Positions 14,150 through 24,767 of a stretch of 64,000 nucleotides of DNA are shown here, piece by piece. The translations under genes and the position numbers were made by a program. The notes under the pieces were generated by a model that was not told the origin of the DNA, made no database searches, and saw nothing but the letters and a program-made list of their open reading frames with translations. Origin of the DNA: Thuidium tamariscinum (Eukaryota; Streptophyta; Bryopsida; Hypnales; Thuidiaceae); assembly GCA_947034885.2 (NCBI GenBank), contig OX344751.2, positions 19,840,001-19,904,000 of the forward strand. Reading direction: 5' to 3'. Position 1 is the first letter of the stretch. The number at the start of each line of letters is the position of its first letter.

Positions 14150-15400
14150 GATGCCTAAAAAACTTTCAATTTAACCCCTTACAATTCTTTGACTATGTTT
14201 TCTCCCAAAAGTGCTTGAAAATTGTCATTCTAAATGTAAGTACTAAATTTTGGATAGAAATCATTTTTGGACACATGTAGTTGTAGAATCTTGTAGTATG
14301 CTTGTTTGAAAATCTATAGAAAAAAAAGTTCAAAATGGTTGTAATTCTTTGGATTCATTCTTCAAGGCAAATTAGCTACATGCTTGAAAATTTTTAGATC
14401 ATTCAAAGTTGTACAACATGATACGAAAAAATAGTAGGTACCCCGGTAGGTACAAAAAAGAAGAAAATGATTCAAAATATTAAATTTCTTATAATTTATC
14501 AATAATGTTGAAAATACCAATCCAATGGTTGCAATAATGTAATAACTAATCTACATCCTCTAATTTTATCTTTTTTCAAAAAATATTGAAAGTTGAGTAA
14601 AGTAAAGAAGTTCAAAGTTTATTTTAACCCTTTAGGGCCTAGCAAACCAAATTTGGTTCTTTTAAATTGAATTTTGGGAATTGGAACACTCTCTTGGCCT
14701 TAGTTCCTCTTGGGGTATGAACAAGTGTGAGGGCACGGGTATTCCACTTCCAATGAGCCATTGACCATCAAATTTGGAGCAATGATGATTTGTCTATTGC
14801 AATTTGAAGTTGGGAATTTTAGAGTTTCGAAATGCACTGTTGAACATGTTTCTTTATTGAATTTGTTTGTGTATAACTAAAGAGAGCATGCCAACTTCAC
14901 CATAGTGTTCAATATAATGAACTCTATTTTCAATAAAAATTTCATGGGAAGTTGAGCTTTTTTGTAATTACTATGATTTTTCAAAGGCATAAACTTTAAA
15001 AAATCATATAAATTTCATTTTTTTTCCAAAAATAAATTTAAAATCACATTAGATAGAAGATATGAATTCTTATTTGTAGAAAAATAATAATTTAAATTAA
15101 ATTATAAAATTTTAATATGAAAATTTGATTCTAGAAGAATTCAAGAGGTTGCTTGGGGCTCCTTAGGCCCTAAAGGGTTAAAGTAGAGAATTCATAATTG
15201 TTGGCAATCAAAAACTCCTCATAACTTTTGACTCATTGATCAAAATAGAATGATTCAAATCTTTCTATGTATATATCTATCTACTAAACCAATTTCAAAT
15301 TTTGATCTGGAAAAAAAGTGATTTTTTTTTCAATCTCTATGAATTGCCAATTTACAAAAGAATAACATATTAAGCTATAACTTTTAATTCATATTTCTAT
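14150..15400 (-). repeat. Dispersed non-coding repeat, copy 2 (interrupted)
   Basis: This is the reverse orientation of the repeat at 6780-7400 and 39420-40040. It is interrupted by a TTAA-flanked element at 14628-15177. Its outer part (14150-14400) also aligns directly with 63640-64000, sharing TTTGACTATGTTTT, CAAAATGGTTGT and TTAGCTACATGC. The uninterrupted copies show what this site looked like before the insertion. Confidence 0.6.
14628..15177. mobile_element. piggyBac-like non-autonomous element with TTAA target duplication
   Basis: A 550-bp segment is bordered by TTAA at 14624-14627 and 15178-15181. Its ends are perfect 14-bp inverted repeats, CCCTTTAGGGCCTA. A TTAA duplication together with ends starting CCC is the known signature of piggyBac elements. 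Homologous flanks at 7081-7115 and 39735-39765 lack the insert and run straight across, so they act as empty sites. No transposase fragment is visible inside. The alternative is an unrelated family with coincidental ends, but the empty sites make a real insertion likely. Confidence 0.75.
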
Positions 15401-16053
15401 GTATTTTGATCTTTTGTGCACATTAAAGATATTCTTTGTCCCCAAATTCTAATATATTTTGGGTTGAAAATGTAGAAATCTTTAGTCACACATACACACT
15501 CAAAATTTGTTATGTTGCTAAGTTTAGCAAGCTAATCCGGGGGGGGGGGGGGTTGACACCTAAAGGCCAAAGGATATTTTATAAGAAGAAAAGTCTCAAA
15601 TTGCCAATTTATGATGCAATGTCTTCACAATTATTTTCAAAATTCTAACCATACAAAAATATATCAAACAAGTAAGGCAATGTGTGGAAAATATTTCAGT
15701 TCATTTGACTACATGGATTGAGATATTTTGATGTTTGAAATGAGGTGAAAATCTTTTTATTCATTCTTCCAAAATGAATTTAGCAAACTTTGGGCCTTTT
15801 TGGAGTAAAACTTTGGCTCTATATAAAGATGAGATATTTAACCATTCATAAATATAAGATGTTGGGTTCATTCATGTAGAATTTTATAAGCAAATATGGA
15901 GTTTAATAGCTAACTCTAAGTTATTTTGCAATGCAAGGGGATTATATGAACTGACAATCTATTATTCATTCTTTTGATGATTTCTTATACAATGAAGAAA
16001 CTCTTTTATTTGACATGCAAGTGGTGAAAAGTTAGAGACAAACATTGGAAATT
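15401..16053. other. Gene-free AT-rich DNA with a poly-G run
   Basis: This contains a run of about 14 consecutive G at 15539-15552 and a fragment resembling the dispersed repeat (near 15705). No gene is seen. Confidence 0.5.
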
Positions 16054-16380
16054 ATAAGAGGATTTTTGGGCCTCCAAAACACTGTTTCAAGGCCGTTGCC
16101 TGAAACTGTTTCCATTGTTGTAGACCAGCCCTTGTTGGTCTAAATTTTTGAATTAAAATAATAATTAATTAATTAATTACATAATTTCTTAAAAAGCGAT
16201 TTATTTAAAATTAAATTAAAAATTTAAAAATAAATAATTTTAATAAATAAATATTATTATTTGACGTGGCAGTCACTTGACCACATTAGCATCCTAATGT
16301 GGTAGCATTCACTATGTTCCCACAATGTTTCCAACATTCAAAAACTTACACTCTTCTAAAACCGCTAGAAATCCTCTTAT
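16054..16380. mobile_element. TAAGAGG-ended element, copy 1
   Basis: A 327-bp element with inverted ends ATAAGAGGATTT and AAATCCTCTTAT. The interior has an AT-only block of about 110 bp followed by GACGTGGCAGTCACTTGACC, a motif shared in diverged form with the copies at 35552, 40486 and 41061. No coding capacity. I could not define the target duplication. Confidence 0.75.
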
Positions 16381-17450
16381 GATGTGAAAAAAAATTCAAG
16401 AACTTTGATGGCACAAATTGCACATTTGTAGGGCTTGAAGTAAAAAAATCCATTTTTTTTCTTCTCAAATTGCCATGAAAAAGCTAATAAAATTTGATTC
16501 TTATGAGAATGTGATTTGTGAACTAATTTTTTTTCTTACATGCCATATTTATTAGTTAAATGCATGCCAAATTTAAAAAGTTGATGAGGTTATCAACAAA
16601 AGATTCCTACAAAATGCCCTAATTGTTAAAGGTGCAATAATAGTTCAAAGCAATATAATTTTTGATTTGGTCACCTAATTGGAAAGAAAACTATATTTTT
16701 ACAAAGAGGGTGTGCATGTTTTTGTTTTACATCAAGATTTTACGAACATCCCACCAAATTTGACTTTATTTAAACCTATTTAGATTTTTAATTGTTTGCT
16801 CAATAAATAACTAGCCTTTAGAAGTTAACTCATGAAGGATCAAGACACATTTTGGGTAGAAATTGTCAAAAATTGTATTCTTTTAGGGCATCAAGAAAAA
16901 AACCCCAAAGAATTTTTTTTTCCAAAATTCAACCAAACCAATTTTATAACTAGACTTCTTTGGAAATATGTAAACAAATTTCAGAACTTTGATTTCATGG
17001 TTCGAAAGATTATGACGTTTGAAGTTAGGTGAATTTTTTTTCCAACCTTTGGTTGATAGGGCCTAAAAACATTAGCTCCTAGAATGAGATTTTTACACTA
17101 CAAATGGTTGTTTTTTGACATATGCATCTAGTATTATATAAGTTGCACACCCACCAAATTTCAAAATTATATGAAGAGTTTTGCACATGCTGCCTAAGCC
17201 ACCCGAAGATGCCTGAGTTGCCCCAAAAGTTCAAAACAACATAACTTTTGATCCACTCACCCCATTAAAAAAAATTGGATTTTCACAAAGGGGGTGCATA
17301 TTTGCACAATGTGTCCAAATTCCATGAACATCCAACCAAAAATGACTTCATAGGAACCTACCCAATATTTCCTATGTATGTTGAACAAATACCTCATCCT
17401 TCAGGGTTAACCAACCCTAGGAGGGGATTGCTTCTGCATCTGTACAAAGT
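16381..17450. other. Gene-free stretch with degenerate direct repeats
   Basis: Segments at about 16650-16790 and 17235-17375 are diverged direct copies. Both carry an ACTTTTGATCC-like start, a CAAAGNGGGTG block and a CATCCNACCAAA block. No protein-coding gene is recognised. Confidence 0.45.
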
Positions 17451-17454
17451 ACAT

Positions 17455-17610
17455 GTTTAAAATGTTGCAACCTCTCAACCCACCAATGACACTAGCATTG
17501 CAACTTTGCAGCCCACTGATGACACCAGTGTTACAACTTCCCAATCCACCAGTGACATACACCACCGTTTGCAACTTCGTGGTCACCCAATGCCGCCAAT
17601 ATTACAACCT
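17455..17610 (+). repeat. Degenerate minisatellite, ACAACYTCYCAACCCACCA-like units
   Basis: Four or five imperfect units of about 30-40 bp repeat the theme 'tgcaacctctcaacccaccaatgacac' in shifting versions. They produce Pro/Thr/Leu-rich shadow open frames. Unit length is irregular, so I do not read it as a protein repeat. Confidence 0.5.
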
Positions 17611-17639
17611 CTCAACAAGCCAACAACTCTCTGTAGATG

Positions 17640-18520
17640 ACACTAAGATCACTCCCAGGTTATGATCCTGGGAGAGATGATCCCCTTCTCTAAGGAAGAA
17701 TGGTTTAGGCTGGTTAACAATGTTTGCCATTGGGGCGGCTGAGGAGCCGACCATCAATTCGACAATTTTGTTCACTGTAGTATTGCTCCCCCCTTTCCTT
17801 TCAGGCTTTCACGGAAGCAAAAGGAACTCCATTGTGGTGGCCTCATTGGTAAACCATGTTACGCAAGTTCAGTCTCCTGCCTCCCGATCCCCGCTCGCCA
17901 TGCACCGCCATCAATTGCTCCGCCAGGCCGGTCCCTTTTCAAGTGGGATCGGAACTGGTCTGTCACTGGAAAAGAGGTCTCTTGAAAGTACATAAACTCT
18001 AGATTTCGGAAGGAAAAAAAAGAAAAAGAAAAGTACATACCATCCATCTGACATTGGAAGCAATGCCAAGCTATTTCACTTAAATTGCAGACTGGGCGGC
18101 CCCGGTGTCCGTCTGTCCGGGACTTCCGGGACTTCCGGGTGCATGTGCCAACATTAAAATCAACTGGGTCAGTCAGTGAACCAAAGCACACATTTTAAAG
18201 GGAAAGCCTGGTAAACTCACAATTAAAACAACTGAACTGGCTGGGATCCCCGCGGTCCGGGTGAATTGCCCCCCCTCGCTCGGCCACTCCAAGTCATTCT
18301 AAATGTGCAAGTAAAAATTAAAAAAAACCTATTTTTGTGCTTGATTAATTTACCTACTACACTTGTGGCTCATTCGTGGCCTCTCATAGCAAATATAAAT
18401 TCATAATTTTTATTAAAATTTTATCATGCATGGAAAATAAAAAGTTTCGGTCGTGCGAGGGGCGAGGGCCCGGCCCAACGGGCAGGACAGGACTGCAAAA
18501 AGAGAAGTGGAACTTATTAA
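17640..18520. other. GC-rich island without an identifiable gene
   Basis: Composition rises sharply compared with both sides, with GGGCGGC, CCCGCGGTCC and GGGCCCGGCCC tracts. Overlapping open frames exist on both strands (17720-17995 plus, 17859-18191 minus), but neither resembles a protein family I know. A short direct repeat GGGACTTCC occurs twice near 18119-18138. It could be a degraded promoter and first exon, or the end of an unrecognised element. Confidence 0.4.
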
Positions 18521-18811
18521 CTCAACTCAGGTTAAGTTACTCGGTCTTTTAGGGTAGGAGCACCTGTCACTGGGCATTCAAGCGAGAGGCCAATATCTTA
18601 GAGAAAGGTTCAGGTGGTGTCAGTTGATATTTTCTCGGTGGCTGGACACAAATTTTAAGGGAGATGTACCCACAACAATCGATACAATAAGCACATCTGG
18701 ACATGATCTACTATAGTGCAAGGCAAAGCAAATATTTTTGGAGGTGCATTCACAAGTACAATGGGGATTGCAAAAAAATTCATAGTTTTATCTCTTGAAT
18801 TGAAATTACTA

Positions 18812-19139
18812 AGGTAGGAGGTCCTTCAATGGAGTATCTAAGGATTAGAACTGAATTTGGGGGAGGTGAAACATCTTGAAATATTTTTTAGTAAATTTTT
18901 AAAAAAAGACAAGTGGAATTGACAACAAACCCAAGTTGTTTCATATTTTTTGGAATTTGGTGGAATTAGTTTAAAAATTATGAAGTTGAAAAGGCATAGG
19001 GCTCTAAAATGGAGCACCTCCTAAAATGTACATAGTTTTTTATATTGTTGAAGGGTATGAAAAAACAACATATACAAACAAGGTACATTTAAGGAGGTGC
19101 TCCATTTTAGAGCTTGCTTTGTTTTAGAACCTCCTACCT
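18812..19139 (+). mobile_element. TA|AGGTAGGAGGT element, copy 1
   Basis: A 328-bp element with perfect inverted ends AGGTAGGAGGT and ACCTCCTACCT, flanked by TA on each side (18810-18811 and 19140-19141). The interior carries the family landmarks CTAAAATGGAGCACCTCC, TTGACA..AAACCCAAGTTG and a TATGAAAAAACAACAT block. The flanks (18780-18810 and 19140-19280) align with 58215-58380, where the element is absent and a single TA is present, so the TA duplication is shown directly. Confidence 0.85.
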
Positions 19140-20314
19140 TATGAATTTTGAAAGACAAAAGTTGGATTTAATCCATCGCCAACATCTAGAATCATCCAAT
19201 TCCAATCATTCAAGAACGACTATCCCATTCATTGCTTCCTACTTTTGTACTTACTTATGTGTCATTAATTTATTGGTCCAAGAATTTATTGGAGAGAAAC
19301 TATAAATGTTTTGGTACATGTATTAGATATAGCAGTTTTCGAGTGGTTTTGGCCAAAACATAGCCCAAACCATTTACGGGTTAAGTCATTGAAAATGGCT
19401 TGGCTACCTTAGCTAATTGAGGAATGTAAGAGATTTTCAACACAATTTTGTGGAAAAAATGTGTTGTGGTACAATAGAACATCTCTAACTCAATTGGTCT
19501 AGGACTAGTCTAATACATTGGCTTATAGAGGGTTATTGGCTCATAGAAGGTCAAATTTAGTTGTAACCTTTGCAATGTGACCTAGCCTAAGATCCGTTTA
19601 ACACATTGAGTTACAAAAGGTTTACTAGCTCACAAAGGGCCAAATTAGAGAGGTTCTACTATGCAATGGTCTTTAAATAAGTCTTGCAACCTACCTATAG
19701 TTTTGAGGCAAATACTCAACTTACAAAGTACAGATGTGGTAGGTAAATTTAAATTCTCTTGTGAGATGTAATTGATTTTGGAAACACTAAGTTAAGCTTA
19801 AAGGTACAATGCTACATTTGGAGAATCTCATTTTATAAGATTACAAGTAGTGGATTTCAACCATCTTTGGAGTTGAGAGGATCAACATTACTACATGCAT
19901 GCTTCTAGTGATTGTTGCTTGCAAGCATAGCATAGAAGTTTTGTGAGGAAAGAAATTGATGTTTGTCTATAATATTGTGTATGTGATGTTGCTAGGAGTT
20001 CTATAAGCAAACTTTGTAAAATTTCAAATAGTGTTAGTTAACTCGTGAGTTAACTTTGCACTACGACATAGTATAAAGCTCATTGAATGGCCACCCAATT
20101 CTTTTGATCTTAAACCCATTAAAAATAGGTTGTAGCAAATCAAAGATTGAGTACAAGAAAGATATAGATCCATAACAAAGACCAAGTGTGGACACCATTG
20201 AATTTGATATAGGAGGAGATACCTCAAAAAAATATCTAAACATTAATTTCTACAATTTATACCAAAGCAAATGAAAACTATACTAGTAGCTGAAGGTGGT
20301 ACTACTCAATGGTA
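19140..20314. other. Gene-free stretch; dispersed segment and a degenerate duplication
   Basis: The first 140 bases match 58241-58380 (shared CCAACATCTAGA and CATTCATTGCTTC blocks), so this is a dispersed segment. At about 19500-19640 a roughly 110-bp segment is duplicated (ACATTGGCTTATAGAGGG and ACATTGAGTTACAAAAGG). No gene is recognised. Confidence 0.5.
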
Positions 20315-20641
20315 AGGTAAAAGGTTCTAGAAGTGAGCATGCTCTAAAATGGAGCACCTTTATAAATGTCCAGATTTTGTACATGTTGCTTTTTCATAGC
20401 CTTCAAGAATGTACAAACTCTGGACATTCTAGGTAGTACACCACTTTAGAGCCCTATACTACTTCAACTTCAAAATTTTGTAACTAATTCCACAAAGTCT
20501 AAAAAAATATTAAACAACTTAAGTTGGATGTCGATTCCACTTGTCTTTTCAGGAAAATTTATTGAAAAATATTTCAAGATATATCACCTCACCAAAAATT
20601 AGTTGCAGCCCTTAGATGCTCCATTACACGACCTCCTACTT
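20315..20641 (-). mobile_element. TA|AGGTAGGAGGT element, copy 2 (inverted)
   Basis: This runs in the opposite direction to the copy at 18812. It starts AGGTAAAAGGT after a TA and ends ACCTCCTACTT. The interior matches the family, with CTAAAATGGAGCACC and a GTTGCTTTTTCATAGCC block. The right TA has mutated to TG. It is non-coding. Confidence 0.75.
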
Positions 20642-21169
20642 TGGTGGATGTGCTACTTTATTGCAAAATAGTTGCTAGTGAGCAAGACAAAATGTAAAAT
20701 TCATGTTATAGGAGGCTTCTACCATATTGTAGCTTTCTAATGATATCCAATTTGACAACATTTATTAAAGTTTTTTTAATTCATGGCCTTTGCCTTTGAT
20801 GTGTATGATTTTTATAAAAGAATCACATTAAAGCCACATAGAAGAAATCTTTACTTAGATAGTGTGTTTTTTGGAACATGAAAGATGTGGACAATGATGT
20901 TTTTTGAATACACATGCAATCAAAATTTTAAAAACATCACATTTATTTTTCAATTAATTATTATGTAAACCCATGAAAGACAATAAAATAATTGACAACA
21001 AATAGAATTCCTATTTCTGAACACTAAACTTTCATATGTTGGTTAAGGTAATGTTAATAGGGTAATTTTGACAAGATATTCTTATAATGGAATTAAAAAG
21101 GAAAAAATTTGAAGGACTTTATAGTAGGGGTGCAAGACTTATTGGACAATATTGGACAACTAATGCATA
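20642..21169. other. Gene-free AT-rich DNA
   Basis: I see no gene, clear repeat or structural signal in this stretch. Confidence 0.5.
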
Positions 21170-21855
21170 AGGTAACAAGTTCATAAATGGACCATCTTAG
21201 GTCGAAACTAAATTATAGGGAAATGAAATATATTGAAATGTTTTTTAGTAAATTTTTCTTAAAAAAGAAGGGGGCTTGACATCTAATTAAAGTCATTTCA
21301 TATTTTTGGAACAAGTTATGCAATTTTGAAGTTGAAATGGCATAAGGGAGAGGCACCCAATGGTGCAACTGTACCCAATGCCGTCTATTTCTACAGTTTA
21401 CAATCATTTCAGGCTATAAATGTAAGTAGGCAGTACATGGCTTATTTCTTTTGACCTAAAACAATAAGCAATCTACAATCCTACTACATTTCTATTCTAG
21501 AATGAACGATTGACTTAGAAATGGTTGACATTGGTGCAAGTGCCCATTGGATGCCTCTCCTGTAGAGCTCTAAAATTGCCAAGCTCTTGAAATGTACATT
21601 GATTGTACAATAATTGTTGTAGGCTATGAAATAGCAACATGTAAAAACATTTAAAGAGGTGGGCCATTTTAGATCCAGAGTGGTATTTGTAGGCTATGAA
21701 ATAGCAACATGTAAAAATAGTAAACATTTAAAAAGGTGGGCCATTTTAGATCCATAGTGGTATTTGTAGGCTATGAAATAGCAACATGTAAAAATAGTAA
21801 ACATTTAAAGAGGTGGGCCATTTTAGATCCAGAGCGGTTTTTGAACCTGCTACCT
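21170..21855 (+). mobile_element. TA|AGGTAGGAGGT element, copy 3, expanded and interrupted
   Basis: The left end is AGGTAACAAG after TA, and the right end is ACCTGCTACCT before TG. The left half matches the family up to about 21340. Unrelated DNA then separates it from the right half, which resumes near 21570 with CTAAAATTGCC. The right half holds an internal tandem triplication (21621-21838), making the element about twice the normal length. It is non-coding. Confidence 0.65.
21621..21838 (+). repeat. Three-unit tandem repeat, 70-77 bp
   Basis: Units begin at 21621, 21691 and 21768 with AGGCTATGAAATAGCAACAT and end GGGCCATTTTAGATCC plus a short tail. They are nearly identical, apart from a 7-bp length difference in the first. 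The unit is the subterminal part of the surrounding TA|AGGT element, so the amplification happened inside it and looks recent. Confidence 0.85.
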
Positions 21856-24767
21856 TGCAGATAAAGAAGATTTCCAATTCATGGCTTTTTTCAGTAGCTC
21901 ATGTTTGTGACTCAGTTTGGATTTGTGGACATCCGCTCGTAGGATGTAAGGTATGTTGCCTTTGAGCTTGTGGGTAAAAGAACAGGCAGTGTACAGCCAA
22001 CCAATTGAGAGTAGAATAAAATGTACTTTGAATGTAGACCCCACACAACATTCTCTACACATTTAGCACATTTAGCACATTCAGCACATTCAGCACATTC
22101 GTGAAGAGAAGTACTCATAGACTCCTCTCCTTTGAGGACTCTTGAGCGCGTAACGAAATTCAATTGAAAAAAAAAAAAAATAATGAACCAAGCCTCCACA
22201 AGTTTTACATGGCCTTTTGAACAATGAATTGAATACAATTGTGCACTGAAACTTCCGCACTATCTAAGCATTGCACCTAAACTTCCAAATTTTTTTTTGT
22301 ATCCAAAATCATTTTCTGTACATTGAAAAGTGAAATTTCATAGAGACTACTTAGAGGTTAAAGGAGCAAATCAAAACTAATTGATTGTCTACATTGAAAA
22401 CCATTTCTAAATTGAAAGAACATAATATCTAGCTAAAACTCTTATAGCAACTACAATTGACATAAATAGAAGAACCTTGCATAAACATCAGAACAAGGCA
22501 TGTCTTGCTTCTCTAACATTAACTCTAACATGCTTCGACATACATATTTTGAACAATGAACAGAGGGCTTCAAGGCACTAATTCATCCAACTAACTTCTC
22601 ATTTATCAAATGTAATACTTGAATCTAGAAAAGACAACTTTCCTCAATGACCAAATTCATTAAATTTTGGTAAATATAGCTGTACAAAACTAGAAGCAAA
22701 AATGTGCAAAGTTTCAAAAAAGGATTGAGGCGTTTAGGGATTAAGATACTAGTTTATGTTTGATTCTACTACATGAGATACTAGATATAGTCGCTAAATC
22801 AATAAACTTCACTGACTAAGGCCTACAAAATCCGCAATCTACTCTAGCTACCAATTTTGCCCTTAAAAAAATGGCTAAAAAATGAGCAGAATCAAAAATA
22901 CAGAATTCGAACAAAACCCCCATTGAAGTTCAACATAGTTCCTCTCCCACCCCTCCCTTAATGAAGCTATTGCGGTGACTGCATCTGCAGTTCAACTAGG
23001 GCTGCTCTAAGTTACATCACCCAAATTTTGAAACCAACCAAGCCTTTTCTTATGTTACTTTACAAATGCTGTCTCTTTCAAAAGGTCTCATTCTCGGAAA
23101 CGTGACAACATGCCATCATGTTAGAGAAATGTGTGGTGGCTACAAAGGTTGCTAGTTTGCTACCAAATCATTCATTTCCCTTCTGTGGCTTGCACAGGTG
23201 TTTCAATTGCCAACGCAATTTTCCTCATTTGCTATGCTCCACAAAAAGAAAAACAGTCATGTCAACCTGCCAGGATACTCAGAAAGTTGGGCACTGACTT
23301 ACCTGTACTCAGAAACCAGTGTCGTGTTGCAGATGTCTGCTGACATTCCACACAAGTGCCTTAGTTTTAGAAACAATCTAAGCTAAGATGACATCTAATC
23401 AAAGCTGAGATAGCATCTAATCGAAGCTAACAATATAAAGCAGTTTGCTTGTAAAGCAACCACTTAAGCCTACCTAACTCATCAATTATTGCAATCTACA
23501 TTTCAAGGAACTTGACACTTAATCCTAAATAGGGGATGCATTTAGAACATGGTTGCTTGAAGAGCAGACAATCTATAAGCTAAGTTACATGATTGGACAC
23601 TTTCTTCAAACAATTCACTTGCACCAACAACAATCTTCAAAGGAATTTGACTATGGTTATCATGATGTGGATTTAATTCATCCTCTAGTTCATAAATAAG
23701 AGAAAAGAACTAATTTGGAGAGATCACAACATTCAGTTGTGAAGAAATCTGTAGACACAACCACCAAAGTTGTTGAGATCAAATTTTCATTATCACAATG
23801 GATAAATTTTAGTGAACATTACACAATCCCATCTCCATTCTTGAAGTGTTAGTGGCCACATGTGCTTTCACCAATATTTAGCCAAAACATGTTTACACCA
23901 TTGTCTAGAAGTCTTGTCAAGTGTATAAATTGCTACAAAGTAAAAACAACACCCAATTGTTACCCTTGCCTTTTCACAAACTAACACTTACAAATTCTTG
24001 CCTAAAAGGTACGACCACTACTCATAAGAACCTTAGGTTGCATTTGGGTACACCTATTTTCAGCCCTTTGAAATTTTAGTTTATTCAACTAGTGGCCAAA
24101 ACATACATTCTAAGAGAATCTAGAATCCCATTTCAACTATCAAAAGATCCCTTGGTTTTTTTATTCAATATAAAAATGGGACCCATGCTGAATCATTTGT
24201 TTGGATGCAATTGTTAATGAGGGCCATAAATATTAGTCAAGACATGCTTACACCACTAGCTAGAAGTCCTATGAAGTGGAAAAAAAAAGGCTTAGTTGCT
24301 GAAATAGGTGAAGGTAAGATGAATAAGGGAGATAAGATCAGGTCCGTAACAGTTCTATATAACCAATAAGGAGCACCTTCCAGGTTGCACAAACCAGTCA
24401 AATTGATACCAATAAGGCTGCTGGATCATACCAGTCTAGTGGTGTGGTGTAACAATGGAAACTCCCCCATGAACAAAAACTACTGTAAAGGGAGATAACT
24501 TCAGTTTCAGCTTCCAAATGCATACATCGCACAAATAATTTGACATTTTACTTTATTTTAATTTCTATTAGAAGGTACTGGGTTCAGATCACTAGCCTGC
24601 AAAAGTCATCATGCTTCAAATTATGTTTTTGCAACTTCCATGAAGCCACACTAGGGAAGGTCTGGCAAACCCAATCTAGGCGAACCTGAACGACACAAGT
24701 TCAATAGACTTGATAAATGTGCTACATTGTGCAAGGATGGGGTGGAAGTGAAATGAACCTGTCACTG
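21856..24767. other. Intergenic region downstream of PDXK
   Basis: No gene is recognised. A 9-bp microsatellite (ACATTYAGC, about 4.6 units) lies at 22059-22101. Several short open frames here (for example 23131-23386) show no family resemblance. The last few hundred bases presumably include the PDXK 3' untranslated region, but I cannot place its end. Confidence 0.5.

Noticed and set aside
15539-15552. Run of about 14 G as a structural signal
   Set aside because: A single homopolymer run in non-coding DNA; length may even be a sequencing uncertainty.
17859-18191. Minus-strand 110-codon open frame in the GC island
   Set aside because: It has no family resemblance, and a competing frame runs on the other strand; GC-rich DNA lengthens chance open frames.
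21912-22238. Open frame with repeated Glu-Cys-Ala units
   Set aside because: The repeats are a translation of a 9-bp microsatellite; nothing else supports a gene.
23131-23386. Two overlapping short open frames downstream of PDXK
   Set aside because: They have no recognisable domain and no exon neighbours, and frames of this length are expected by chance.
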